Source of the DNA: Saliniplasma sp046497075
GTDB lineage: Archaea; Thermoplasmatota; Thermoplasmata; Halarchaeoplasmatales; Halarchaeoplasmataceae
Reading direction: 5' to 3'
NCBI GenBank assembly: GCA_046497075.1
Contig: JAWOGF010000075.1
Span: 1-41,472 of the forward strand
Length of the DNA: 41,472 nt
How positions within the stretch are numbered: position 1 is the first letter of the stretch; every line of letters starts with the position of its first letter. Of the stretch, positions 8,078-16,441 are shown piece after piece. Both the position numbers and the translations under genes were made by a program. The notes below the pieces were generated by a model. That model saw only the letters and a list, made by a program, of their open reading frames with translations, made no database searches and was not told where the DNA came from.

Positions 8078-9685
8078 ATGGATAACAAGAAGAAAAGGTT
8101 GTTCGCAGTCGTGGCCGCTGTGGTATTGATGGCTTCAGCTCTTGGGATGACTGGATGTGTAGAGGATGATGATGAGGATGAAATCCTCTTAGAGACAACT
8201 CTTTACGTCCCGGATGATGATAGAGCTAGAGAGATGGAAATAGTTCAGCAACAGGCGTTAGATGCGGGGATAGACATAGAACTTAAAGCACTTGAATGGA
8301 GTAATTATCTCGAAGAAGTAGAGGCAGGTAACGCACCTTTAAGCTATTCAGGATGGTCTGGTCCTACTAGCCCATATGGTAGTTTTAATTACATGACAAA
8401 AGATAACTCATGGGAGTGGTATTCAGGCTGGTACGGAAACGAAGAATTCACAGAAAAATTAGACCAAGCTGTACGGGAAGTTGATGATGACGCAAGATGG
8501 GACTTGTATCACGAAGCGCAGGAAATACTTGTCGACGAAGATATGGGTTGTCTGGTCATGTACACCCAACGGAATCCGAGAGCCTATCACAATTCCGTAG
8601 AGATTCCAGAGGAATCATGGAACTCATACATGGGATCAGGACCACTACTCGTCGCTGATGAATGGGAAGTTGAAGGTTCAGATACGATCGAAATAGCACA
8701 AACCCATGAACCATCTGATTTTCATCCTATTCGGTACACAGATGTGTATTCTGGATATATCTTTACTCAGATGTTCGAACCATTAGTGTCAACTTATCCA
8801 GAAGGTACAGTGACCACAAATGAAAATACCGTTGCTGAAGATTTTGAGATCAGTGAGGATGCTTTGAAGATGACTTTCGATATAAAAGAAGGTATAGAGT
8901 TCCACAACGGTGACGAGCTGAATGCCCATGATGTGGAATTCACGATCAATACAATGATGATGAGTGACGATAACGATGATTATTTTGATATGTACGACGT
9001 GGAAGAAAATCCATCATCACCGAGACAAGGTGATTTCAGTAATGTCGATTATGTAGAGGCTACCGATGATTACACCCTAGAGATCCATATGGAAAACGCT
9101 GACATGGAACTGCTTCAGAAAGAAGGTATTGAATACCTGAACATTGTTCCAAAAGACTACATCGAAGAGAATGGCTGGGATACTTATGAAGATGAGCTGA
9201 TAGGATCTGGTCCTTACGAATTAAGCCATTACGATGTAGGGGACGAGGTACTATTGGAAGAATTTGAGGACCATAGAAACGAAGTCAATACACCAAATAT
9301 AAGATTTAATTTCTACGGGGATGAATCTACTGCAGTGACGGCATTAAGAGGTGGAGACGCACATTACATGTCTAGAATATCGCCTGATAACTACTATGAC
9401 CTTTCAGATAGTGATGATGTCATAACAAATGCATACCCCTATTTAGGTCATAACAGAATTGCATTCAATCACAACGAGGAACCTTTTGACGACCCGGATG
9501 TCAGAAAAGCGTTAGCCTATGCAATAGACGTTGATGAAGTCATAGCAGTATCACAAGGTGAGGATCTAGCTGACAATAGCCGGTCACCTATTCCGGAGAA
9601 CCATCCAGCTCATAATTCCGAGTTGAATATGTACGAAAGAGATACAGATACAGCGAGAGAGTTACTAAAGGATGCGGGATACTAA
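8078..9685 (+). CDS. ABC transporter substrate-binding lipoprotein, SBP family 5, circularly permuted
   Basis: This is the extracellular peptide-binding lipoprotein of the following DppBCDF-type genes (535 aa). A signal peptide with lipobox GMTGC (Cys about 27) and a very acidic linker anchor it outside the cell. In normal family members the order is E-P-L-V, LTYTF/REGVKFHDG, TGPY, AYAID, then A-K-x-L-L-x-E-A-G-Y, and only then the L-x-x-Q-L-x-x-x-G-I-x-V-E-L, WxxYL, YSNPEFD and YHEAQEIL blocks. Here the late blocks come first: LETTLYVP, DAGIDIELKALEWSNYL, NEEFTEKLDQA and LYHEAQEILVDE at about 38-175. The normal beginning follows from about residue 202 (TIEIAQTHEPSDFHP, FEPLVS, IEFHNGDELNAHDV, GSGPYEL, KALAYAID), and the protein ends exactly at ELLKDAGY. 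I infer a circular permutation of the mature domain. The start at 8078 is preferred over a TTG at 8051, which precedes the likely transcription start. Confidence 0.9.
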   Translation: MDNKKKRLFAVVAAVVLMASALGMTGCVEDDDEDEILLETTLYVPDDDRAREMEIVQQQALDAGIDIELKALEWSNYLEEVEAGNAPLSYSGWSGPTSPYGSFNYMTKDNSWEWYSGWYGNEEFTEKLDQAVREVDDDARWDLYHEAQEILVDEDMGCLVMYTQRNPRAYHNSVEIPEESWNSYMGSGPLLVADEWEVEGSDTIEIAQTHEPSDFHPIRYTDVYSGYIFTQMFEPLVSTYPEGTVTTNENTVAEDFEISEDALKMTFDIKEGIEFHNGDELNAHDVEFTINTMMMSDDNDDYFDMYDVEENPSSPRQGDFSNVDYVEATDDYTLEIHMENADMELLQKEGIEYLNIVPKDYIEENGWDTYEDELIGSGPYELSHYDVGDEVLLEEFEDHRNEVNTPNIRFNFYGDESTAVTALRGGDAHYMSRISPDNYYDLSDSDDVITNAYPYLGHNRIAFNHNEEPFDDPDVRKALAYAIDVDEVIAVSQGEDLADNSRSPIPENHPAHNSELNMYERDTDTARELLKDAGY

Positions 9686-9720
9686 GTTTGAATATACTTT
9701 TCTTAAAACGACCGAAAACC

Positions 9721-9738
9721 TTTTTTCTTTCTTTTTTC
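9721..9738 (+). terminator. T-rich tract between binding protein and permease
   Basis: The run TTTTTTCTTTCTTTTTTC has no hairpin before it, as in archaeal intrinsic termination. It could lower expression of the permease and ATPase genes relative to the binding protein, which is usually needed in excess. Confidence 0.5.
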
Positions 9739-9758
9739 ATACCTTCTTCGCTGATTAA

Positions 9759-10733
9759 ATGTTGGAAAAGTACATCAAGAGTAAAAGAAAAAGATACATA
9801 CTGATGAGGATTCTTAGAGCCATACCTGTTTTACTACTCGCCACATTGATTGCGTTTGTGTTTATGAGAGGGGGGAATATTGACCCCGCAAGGAGGGTAT
9901 TAGGACCAACAGCCAGACCAGAAGATATTCAGAACTTCAATGCTAGATTTGGTTTGGATAAGCCATTACATGAACAATATATTAACTGGATATTAGGACT
10001 GTTTAGAGGTGATTTAGGTATATCTATTAGATATGAACAGCCTGTAATGGATTTGGTGATGACTAGGATACCTATCACTATTCAACTAATGGGTCTCTCA
10101 TTATTGATATCTATCCTTATCGGAGTGTCTATGGGAGTATTAGGAGCTTTAAAACATAATACATGGATCGATTACCTTGCAACAGTACAGTCTCTATTCT
10201 GGCGTTCGATTCCTAGCTTTTGGGCAGGGATCATGTTCCTGCTTGTCTTTTCTTTTTATTTTCCTATCTTCCCCACGGGAGACCATCCTGGGGGATGGGG
10301 TGGTATATATCACCTGATACTCCCTGCTACAGTCTTGGGTCTGAGGTTACAAGCTATTATTGCGAGATTAACAAGATCTAGTATGCTAAGCGTAATGAAT
10401 AAAGATTATATAAAAACTGCAAAGACAAAAGGTCTAAAAAATCGTACGGTGATATTTAAACATGGATTAAGGAACGCTTTGATCCCAGTCGTTACAATAA
10501 TAACTATGAGACTACCCTGGCTTTTTGGAGGAGCTGTAGTAACTGAGCAGATATTCAATCTCCCAGGCATGGGGCGGCTTTTATTTGTGGGCGTGACGAG
10601 AGGGGACTTCATTTTAGTCCAAAGTTTGGTTCTATTGATAACAATAATAGCAGTCATAGCAAATTTACTTGCTGATATATCATATACATTTTTGGATCCA
10701 CGAATCAATTTAGATTCATCGGAGGAGGAGTGA
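9759..10733 (+). CDS. dppB: Dipeptide/oligopeptide ABC transporter permease, DppB type
   Basis: This inner subunit forms half of the peptide channel. It has 324 residues with about six membrane helices, the first at 17-38 after a basic start (KSKRKRYILMRILRAIP). The periplasmic loop has RRVLGPTARPEDI and RFGLDKPLHEQYINW, both typical of DppB. The EAA loop that touches the ATPases reads DYIKTAKTKGLKNRTVIFKH, then GLRNALIPVVT. The C-terminus ends in FLDPRIN, as usual. No ribosome site is visible at the ATG, which follows a T-rich tract, so it may depend on read-through or its own weak promoter. The next gene, dppC, starts 5 nt after its stop. Confidence 0.92.
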   Translation: MLEKYIKSKRKRYILMRILRAIPVLLLATLIAFVFMRGGNIDPARRVLGPTARPEDIQNFNARFGLDKPLHEQYINWILGLFRGDLGISIRYEQPVMDLVMTRIPITIQLMGLSLLISILIGVSMGVLGALKHNTWIDYLATVQSLFWRSIPSFWAGIMFLLVFSFYFPIFPTGDHPGGWGGIYHLILPATVLGLRLQAIIARLTRSSMLSVMNKDYIKTAKTKGLKNRTVIFKHGLRNALIPVVTIITMRLPWLFGGAVVTEQIFNLPGMGRLLFVGVTRGDFILVQSLVLLITIIAVIANLLADISYTFLDPRINLDSSEEE

Positions 10734-10738
10734 TAAAT

Positions 10739-11668
10739 ATGGAAAAAAATAAAGGCGGGTCTTATTTTGGATCAGAAGACGTTGACATCAAACAAGAGCT
10801 GAAGGACTTAAAGGAGAAAGAGACAAGTCAGATGGAACTTGTTTGGTTGAGATTCAAAAGAAACAAATTAGCCCTTTTTGGAGCTGGAGTTATGATTGTA
10901 TTAATTATTACAGCTATATTTGCACCTTTCCTCGCTCCATATCACCCAATTAGAGATTATGACGTATATAATAGAAAAGAAGCCCCCACAATGGAGCATC
11001 CGCTTGGGACTGACAATATGGGCAGAGACACTTTGTCCCGCTTGATTTACGGCGCTAGGATAGCTCTTTTCATAGGGATTCTTATCGTAGCTATCTCGGG
11101 TGGAATCGGAGTGACTCTTGGTTTGATAGCAGGAACGATGGGCGGTTGGGTTGATGAAATAATAATGAGAGTCGTTGATACTTTTATGGCTTTTCCCGTA
11201 ATCGTTTTCGCCATGGGTGTTAGTATATCGTTGGGTATGGGACTTTATCCTGTTATAATCGCGGTAGGTCTGATAATATGGACTAGGTTTGCTAGAGTTA
11301 CACGTGCGGATGTTCTAGCTATTAAACAGGAAATGTATATCGAGGGAGCTGAAGCCATTGGAGAAAGTAGATTTAGTATAATAACTAGATACTTTTTCCC
11401 AAACGTTCTTCCCTCTATAGTAGTAGTGGCGACGATTCAGATGCCATCAGCGCTTTTATATTCTGCTACCCTAAATTTTTTGGGTTTTGGTGCCCAGCCC
11501 CCTGAACCTTCATGGGGGGGGATGGTAAATGAGGGAGCAGAGTTCATGCAGTTCAATCCTTGGTTGGCGACATTCTCAGGATTGGCGATCGTGATAACGG
11601 TCTTAGCTTTTAACTTCATGGGAGATGGCCTTAGAGATGCTCTTGATCCCATAAGAGGAGGAGAGTGA
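10739..11668 (+). CDS. dppC: Dipeptide/oligopeptide ABC transporter permease, DppC type
   Basis: This is the second channel subunit (309 aa from this start). A cytosolic N-terminal tail of about 45 residues leads to RFKRNKLALFGAGVM and the first membrane helix. HPLGTDNMGRDTLSRLIYGAR is the DppC signature stretch. The EAA loop includes YIEGAEAIGESRFSIITRY, then FFPNVLPSI. FLGFGAQPPEPSWGGM and the end GDGLRDALDP are also family marks. The ATG at 10739 is chosen because the strong GGAGGAGGAG at 10721-10730 is at the right distance; the in-frame GTG at 10730 overlaps that site. It is followed closely by dppD. Confidence 0.93.
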   Translation: MEKNKGGSYFGSEDVDIKQELKDLKEKETSQMELVWLRFKRNKLALFGAGVMIVLIITAIFAPFLAPYHPIRDYDVYNRKEAPTMEHPLGTDNMGRDTLSRLIYGARIALFIGILIVAISGGIGVTLGLIAGTMGGWVDEIIMRVVDTFMAFPVIVFAMGVSISLGMGLYPVIIAVGLIIWTRFARVTRADVLAIKQEMYIEGAEAIGESRFSIITRYFFPNVLPSIVVVATIQMPSALLYSATLNFLGFGAQPPEPSWGGMVNEGAEFMQFNPWLATFSGLAIVITVLAFNFMGDGLRDALDPIRGGE

Positions 11669-11673
11669 AAAAA

Positions 11674-12666
11674 ATGAAAAAAATAAATCGGGGTCAACCT
11701 CTTCTTGAAATCAAGGATCTAAGACTAGATTTCTTAACGGAAGAAGGCACGGTTAAAGCACTTGATGATGTAAATATCACCGTCAAAAAAGGGGAGATCC
11801 ACGGTTTGATAGGTGAAACGGGATGCGGAAAATCTGTTACTAGTCTTACCACACTAGGTTTACTAGATAATAATGCAAGGATCAGAGGAGGAAAAGTAGT
11901 TTACAAAGGTGTAGACCTTTTAAAAATGAAAGATAAAGAGTTCAGACAGAAAATAAGAGGCAATGAGATCAGTATGGTCTTTCAGAACCCATCTACCTCT
12001 TTGAATCCTGTTTATACAGTCGGAGAACAGATTAAAGAATCTGTTGTACTTTACCAAAACCGTGATAAAAAAGAAGCCGAGTGCTTGGTTCTTGATGAAC
12101 TTGACAGGGTAAAACTCCCTGATCCGGAGGATATTTATGAAAAGTTTCCATTTGAATTGAGTGGAGGGATGCAGCAAAGGATTATGATCGCCATGATGCT
12201 CGCATGCAATTCGAATCTATTGATAGCTGACGAGCCTACAACGGCACTAGATGTATCTATACAAGCCCAATTTCTAAAGGTTTTAAGGGAATTAAAGGAA
12301 AAACATGATCTTTCTATCCTATACATCACACATGACATGGCCGTGATCTCTGAGATATGTGATGTTGTAACGGTAATGTATGGAGGCCAAGTAGCTGAGA
12401 CAGCCGAGGTTCATGAAATTTTCAATAGACCAAAACATCCCTATACGATAGGTTTGATCCATTCTGTTCCAGGAGTGGTGGAAAATATTGAGGATTTTCA
12501 AACTATTCCTGGGACCGTACCTAGATTGATAAACCCCCCCTCTGGATGTAGGTTTCACCCTCGATGTGAATATGCGAAGGAAATCTGTCAGGAAAAAAGG
12601 CCTAAACTGGAAATGACAGATACAGAGCATTTTGTAGCTTGCCACTTCTGGGAGGAAATAGAATGA
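11674..12666 (+). CDS. dppD: Peptide ABC transporter ATP-binding subunit, DppD type
   Basis: This cytosolic ATPase powers peptide uptake with DppF. It has 330 residues from the ATG at 11674, which has AGGAGGAG 9 nt upstream; a GTG at 11665 lies too close to that site. Visible motifs are Walker A GETGCGKS, Q-loop VFQNPSTSLNP, signature LSGGMQQR, Walker B LLIADEPTTALD and the switch His in ITHDMAV. The C-terminal oligopeptide-transporter extension has GCRFHPRCEYAKEICQ, whose cysteines bind an iron-sulfur cluster in some relatives. The stop overlaps the dppF start in ATGA, so the two are translationally coupled. Confidence 0.94.
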   Translation: MKKINRGQPLLEIKDLRLDFLTEEGTVKALDDVNITVKKGEIHGLIGETGCGKSVTSLTTLGLLDNNARIRGGKVVYKGVDLLKMKDKEFRQKIRGNEISMVFQNPSTSLNPVYTVGEQIKESVVLYQNRDKKEAECLVLDELDRVKLPDPEDIYEKFPFELSGGMQQRIMIAMMLACNSNLLIADEPTTALDVSIQAQFLKVLRELKEKHDLSILYITHDMAVISEICDVVTVMYGGQVAETAEVHEIFNRPKHPYTIGLIHSVPGVVENIEDFQTIPGTVPRLINPPSGCRFHPRCEYAKEICQEKRPKLEMTDTEHFVACHFWEEIE

Positions 12667-13838
12667 ACATAATCGAAACTCAGGATCTCAAGAAATTTTT
12701 TAGTTCAAAAAAAGGAACGGTTAAGGCTGTCAACGGGGTGTCCGTAAACGTCGTCAGAGGAGAAACTTTAGGAGTGGTTGGGGAAAGCGGATGTGGAAAA
12801 ACCACCTTGGGAAGGACTATTCTGAAACTAATTAAACCAACGGCAGGAAGGATTTATTTCGATGAAAAATATCTATTTGACTTAGAGTTAGAGTCAGGGA
12901 GATTTAAAGAAATTTTCAGAGATGGCCAAAAAGATGGCCAAGTCGATAATAGGTTAAAAAATACATTGGAGAGAAATGAGATAGATCTTAGTGCCGATGC
13001 TAGTATAACAGAAAATGGTCTAGATAGTTGGAGGATAGAAGATGGTGACGATACCTATTTAATTAAAGATGAGGATGAACGTTTGAAAGTTTATGATGTA
13101 AAAGATATAACGGGGATAGACAGTAAGGAGATGAGGAAGTACAGAAAAAGGATGAATATTGTTTTTCAGGATCCAGTGAGTTCACTTAATCCTCAGATGA
13201 CGGTTTATGACCACCTCAATAGGCCTCTAGTGATCCACAATATGGTAGATTCAGAAGAAGAAAAACTTGAAAGGATGGTCGATATCTTGAACACGATGGG
13301 ATTAAAAGCAGAACACTTAATCAGGTATCCTCACGAGCTAAGTGGAGGACAAAAACAAAGGGTATGTATAGCTAGAGCACTATGCCTCGAGCCTGAATTT
13401 CTGGTTTTAGATGAACCTACATCAGCACTAGATGTTTCTGTTCAATCTAAAATCCTCAAATTATTGGATAGGGCAAAACAAAAGTTTGAACTTTCATTTA
13501 TGTTCATCTCTCATAATATCAATCTAGTGAGAGCGATCAGTGATAGATTGGCAGTTATGTATCTAGGCAAATTGGTAGAAGTCGGAAAGGCCGACGAAGT
13601 TTTCAATAATCCAAAACATCCCTATACTGAAGCTTTGTTCAAATCGGTTCCGCAGCCTGACCCCGATCAAAAAGTAAAAGCCCCTCTGACAGGACAAGTC
13701 CCAAGCCCAGTGAATCCACCCAAAGGTTGTTCTTTCGCACCAAGATGTCCAAAAAGTAGAGAGATATGCGAACAAAAAGATCCTGATCTCATCGAAGCCT
13801 ACGGTAGAAAGATTGCATGTCACAGATACAAAGAATGA
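12663..13838 (+). CDS. dppF: Peptide ABC transporter ATP-binding subunit, DppF type, with a large insertion
   Basis: This is the second ATPase of the transporter (391 aa). Motifs are Walker A GESGCGKT (40-47), Q-loop VFQDPVSSLNP (about 167-177), signature LSGGQKQR, Walker B FLVLDEPTSALD and the C-terminal GCSFAPRCPKSREICE. In the family, GRIYFDG is followed directly by KDITG. Here about 79 residues (about 68-146) lie between GRIYFD and VKDITG. They are hydrophilic and acidic and end in strand-like pieces SWRIEDGDDTYLIKDED and RLKVYD. The insertion lies just before the Q-loop on the catalytic core's surface. The ATG at 12663 has GGAGG at 12651-12655 and overlaps the dppD stop by 4 nt; a TTG 24 nt upstream is less likely. 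Confidence 0.93.
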   Translation: MNIIETQDLKKFFSSKKGTVKAVNGVSVNVVRGETLGVVGESGCGKTTLGRTILKLIKPTAGRIYFDEKYLFDLELESGRFKEIFRDGQKDGQVDNRLKNTLERNEIDLSADASITENGLDSWRIEDGDDTYLIKDEDERLKVYDVKDITGIDSKEMRKYRKRMNIVFQDPVSSLNPQMTVYDHLNRPLVIHNMVDSEEEKLERMVDILNTMGLKAEHLIRYPHELSGGQKQRVCIARALCLEPEFLVLDEPTSALDVSVQSKILKLLDRAKQKFELSFMFISHNINLVRAISDRLAVMYLGKLVEVGKADEVFNNPKHPYTEALFKSVPQPDPDQKVKAPLTGQVPSPVNPPKGCSFAPRCPKSREICEQKDPDLIEAYGRKIACHRYKE

Positions 13839-13887
13839 AAAACATAGACACAAGTTTCAAATATTTTCTTTCTCTTGATTCCTTTAT

Positions 13888-15327
13888 ATGACTCTTAAAC
13901 TCCACAACACTTTGACCGGCGAAAAAGAAGTTTTTGAACCTCTGAATGAAGATCAAGTCAAGATCTATTCCTGTGGACAGACCATCTATGAGGATATGCA
14001 TGTAGGTAACGCTAAAACTTATGCGGCTTGGGACGTCCTAAATCGATATCTTACATGGAAGGGTTATGATGTTTTTCACGTGATGAATATCACAGATGTA
14101 GGACATCTTACTGATGATGCGGATCAGGGTGAAGATAAGGTCGAGAAGGCTGCCAAAGAAAAGAGGATGGAGCCTATGGAGTTGGTGACGAAACAGGTCA
14201 GAAAGTGGTATAGAGAGATGGACAGTTTGAACATGAAAATCCACAGCGTGAACCCGAGAGCTACCGGTCATATGGTCGAGATGATAGAGTTCGTTAAGGA
14301 TATCATCGGGAATGGTTATGCGTACGAAAAGAACGGTACGGTTTATTTTGATGTATTAAAGTTCAGTGAAGATCACGGATACCCTAAACTGGATCGCCGA
14401 ACTATTGATGACCTAAAAGCAGGGGCGGGTGGAAGGGTCTCTGAGAATGAACTCAAGGAAAAGAGATCACCATTCGATTTCGCACTGTGGATAAAAGCTG
14501 ACCCAGGTCACCTTATGAAATGGCCGTCACCATGGAGTTCAGGGTATCCTGGTTGGCATCTAGAATGCAGTGTCATGAGTCGTAAATATTTAGGGCAAAA
14601 GTTCGACATACACACCGGCGGCGAAGATCACATATTTCCACATCATCCAAATGAAAGGGCCCAGAATATGGCTAGTGACGATATGGATGAAGAACCCGTG
14701 AACTACTGGCTTCACGCTAGATTTATCACGGTGAACGGAGAAAAGATGTCCAAAAGTAAGGGGAATTTTTACACCATTGAAGATCTGCTCGATGAGTTCG
14801 ATGGGGAAGTTATCAGGATGTATTTTGCTAGCAGTCATTATCGTTCTCAGAGTGATTTCAGTCTGGAGGGGTTAGTAGAAGCCAAGAAGGGGTTGGAGCG
14901 GTTATACAATACGGTCAGAGTGGCAGAGAAATCTGAAGGCGGTAATGGAAGGGAGTTGATAGGAGAGATCGAAAAGGTCCGAACAGGATTCGAAGAAGCC
15001 ATGGACGATGATCTCAATACACCTTTAGCCGTCAGTAAGATATTGAAGTTCTCCTCTCAGATAAATAAAAATTTGGATGATGAAAAAGAGTTATTGGGAA
15101 GAGCAGTGGAAACACTGAAAGAACTATCTAAAATTCTAGGTCTATCTTTGGAAAAAGATTCAGCAGAACAGAGTGCTGACGAATTCATAGATATCATCTT
15201 AGAGATGAGGGAGAACCTAAGAGATAGGGGAGAATATGACTTAGCTGATAAGTTAAGAGATAAACTGATAGAGAAGGGAGTTACCGTGGAAGATTCTCCT
15301 CAAGGTCCAAAATGGCACTTCAAATGA
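13888..15327 (+). CDS. cysS: Cysteinyl-tRNA synthetase
   Basis: This class I synthetase charges tRNA-Cys. It has 479 residues, the normal length. The zinc site includes C29 in YSCGQTIY, the Cys in GWHLECSVMSRKYLG, and His/Glu in GGEDHIFPHHPNE. The HIGH motif appears as HVGN (38-41). The KMSKS loop is intact in GEKMSKSKGNFYT (about 286). The C-terminal helical anticodon-binding part ends in KGVTVEDSPQGPKW. A TATA-like TTTCAAATATTTTC lies about 25-35 nt before the ATG, suggesting a nearly leaderless transcript. It converges with the PIN gene at 15362; a 25-nt tandem repeat lies between them and covers both stops. Confidence 0.96.
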   Translation: MTLKLHNTLTGEKEVFEPLNEDQVKIYSCGQTIYEDMHVGNAKTYAAWDVLNRYLTWKGYDVFHVMNITDVGHLTDDADQGEDKVEKAAKEKRMEPMELVTKQVRKWYREMDSLNMKIHSVNPRATGHMVEMIEFVKDIIGNGYAYEKNGTVYFDVLKFSEDHGYPKLDRRTIDDLKAGAGGRVSENELKEKRSPFDFALWIKADPGHLMKWPSPWSSGYPGWHLECSVMSRKYLGQKFDIHTGGEDHIFPHHPNERAQNMASDDMDEEPVNYWLHARFITVNGEKMSKSKGNFYTIEDLLDEFDGEVIRMYFASSHYRSQSDFSLEGLVEAKKGLERLYNTVRVAEKSEGGNGRELIGEIEKVRTGFEEAMDDDLNTPLAVSKILKFSSQINKNLDDEKELLGRAVETLKELSKILGLSLEKDSAEQSADEFIDIILEMRENLRDRGEYDLADKLRDKLIEKGVTVEDSPQGPKWHFK

Positions 15328-15368
15328 TCCTATCTATCAAACCTTCAAATGATCCTATCTATCAAACC
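15319..15368. repeat. Two exact tandem copies of a 25-nt unit
   Basis: A 25-nt unit beginning TTCAAATGATCC occurs at 15319-15343 and again, without a change, at 15344-15368. The first copy contains the cysS stop (15325-15327) and the second the stop of the convergent PIN gene (15362-15364). Neither protein is altered, so this looks like a recent slippage duplication in a neutral place. Confidence 0.9.
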
Positions 15369-16441
15369 GGTCCTTCCAGCGACTCTATTATATCGATGTC
15401 TTTCTTGATATGATCTTTCAGTTCAGAGCCCGGATTGATCCATGCCTTAACACTTTCATTCCAATAATCCTCATCTCTTTTCCCACCCCAGATACCGAAA
15501 AGAGTGGTTTTGAGTTCTGGTATCTTAACTGCTCCGAAAGTAAGGGCAAGGTCATGCATCAGGTTGAGTACTATATCCGATTCAACTAGGTTTTCTCTAG
15601 GGATGCTTTTCGGCATCTCCAAGATAAAGTAAGGGATCTCACTATTCTCTGCATGATTACCCATATTCCTATCGGTTGACACAAGGGCTACGACTATATT
15701 TCTGTCCCAACTGAATTTCTCTAACGATTCTACGATCCTGATATCGTTCTTTTCAGAATCCGTTTTAGATGGTGTTCCTTTTATCCTAGCGGCGTTCAAT
15801 TTACCCCGTAAGTAATTCAATTCTTCAGTAGCGAATTTTGCTCTGCGGGTAGAAAGTTTACCTCGATTTCTGAAATTGAAACGAATATCACCGATCTTGG
15901 TGTACATGCCCATCATCTTAAGGTCTGAATTATCGTATTTGTCTTTTATCTTATGATCTATCTCGTTTTCTACGATAGAACTGAGTAGATAATCAAAGTC
16001 CTCGGCTCTGATAACGGTTCCTTCCTCGTATTCGAGTGGAAATCTCCGAGAGAAAAGACGGAAATAAGCTAGATTAGTATCTATGGACATGAAAACAGAG
16101 GTACTAGCCAAAGTCGGGTCGACCTCACTTTTATACAGGTACTTGACCCATTCTTTGAATTCAAGCCAGTTGTCGAACTCTACTAAACCCGAGGAGATCA
16201 GACATTCTTTGTAATCGTAGAAATCGGGTATATCCTCACGATCCCAATAATCTTCTTCAGATGGATATGGACCGAATTTGTCTTTGCCGGATAATATCAC
16301 ATTATAAGATCCATCTTTTGGAATGACTTCGATTAACTGGGTATCTGTATAGGGCTCTGTGATTGTAAAACGGTCTATACCCTTCTTCTCAGCCTCGTTT
16401 AAAAGCATCATCAATCTGTCTTTTGTTAAAACTTCTTCCAT
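15362..16441 (-). CDS. PIN-domain nuclease partner of a CARF protein (probable)
   Basis: Numbered from the ATG at 16441 (359 aa). A first part of ~110 residues has no family I can name. A PIN-like RNase core follows: MSIDTNLAYFRLF (Asp at ~121, the D-x-N strand), SIVENEID (Glu at ~160), KNDIRIVESL (Asp at ~233) and LVSTDRNMGNHAEN (Asp at ~257, the typical T-x-D-x-N-M element). Four acidic residues in this order form the metal site of PIN nucleases. A tail of ~90 residues, including LMHDLALTFG and LFGIWGGKRDEDYW, is unknown. It follows the CARF gene with stop and start fused as TGATG, so the two are co-translated. I infer an RNase controlled by the CARF partner. The PIN call is by motif only. 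Confidence 0.65.
   Translation of the reverse strand: MEEVLTKDRLMMLLNEAEKKGIDRFTITEPYTDTQLIEVIPKDGSYNVILSGKDKFGPYPSEEDYWDREDIPDFYDYKECLISSGLVEFDNWLEFKEWVKYLYKSEVDPTLASTSVFMSIDTNLAYFRLFSRRFPLEYEEGTVIRAEDFDYLLSSIVENEIDHKIKDKYDNSDLKMMGMYTKIGDIRFNFRNRGKLSTRRAKFATEELNYLRGKLNAARIKGTPSKTDSEKNDIRIVESLEKFSWDRNIVVALVSTDRNMGNHAENSEIPYFILEMPKSIPRENLVESDIVLNLMHDLALTFGAVKIPELKTTLFGIWGGKRDEDYWNESVKAWINPGSELKDHIKKDIDIIESLEGPV

Noticed and set aside
8078..9685. Binding protein as a simple truncated family member
   Set aside because: All late-family blocks are present but in front, so nothing is missing; order, not content, is changed. Flanking DNA shows no leftover fragments of a normal copy.
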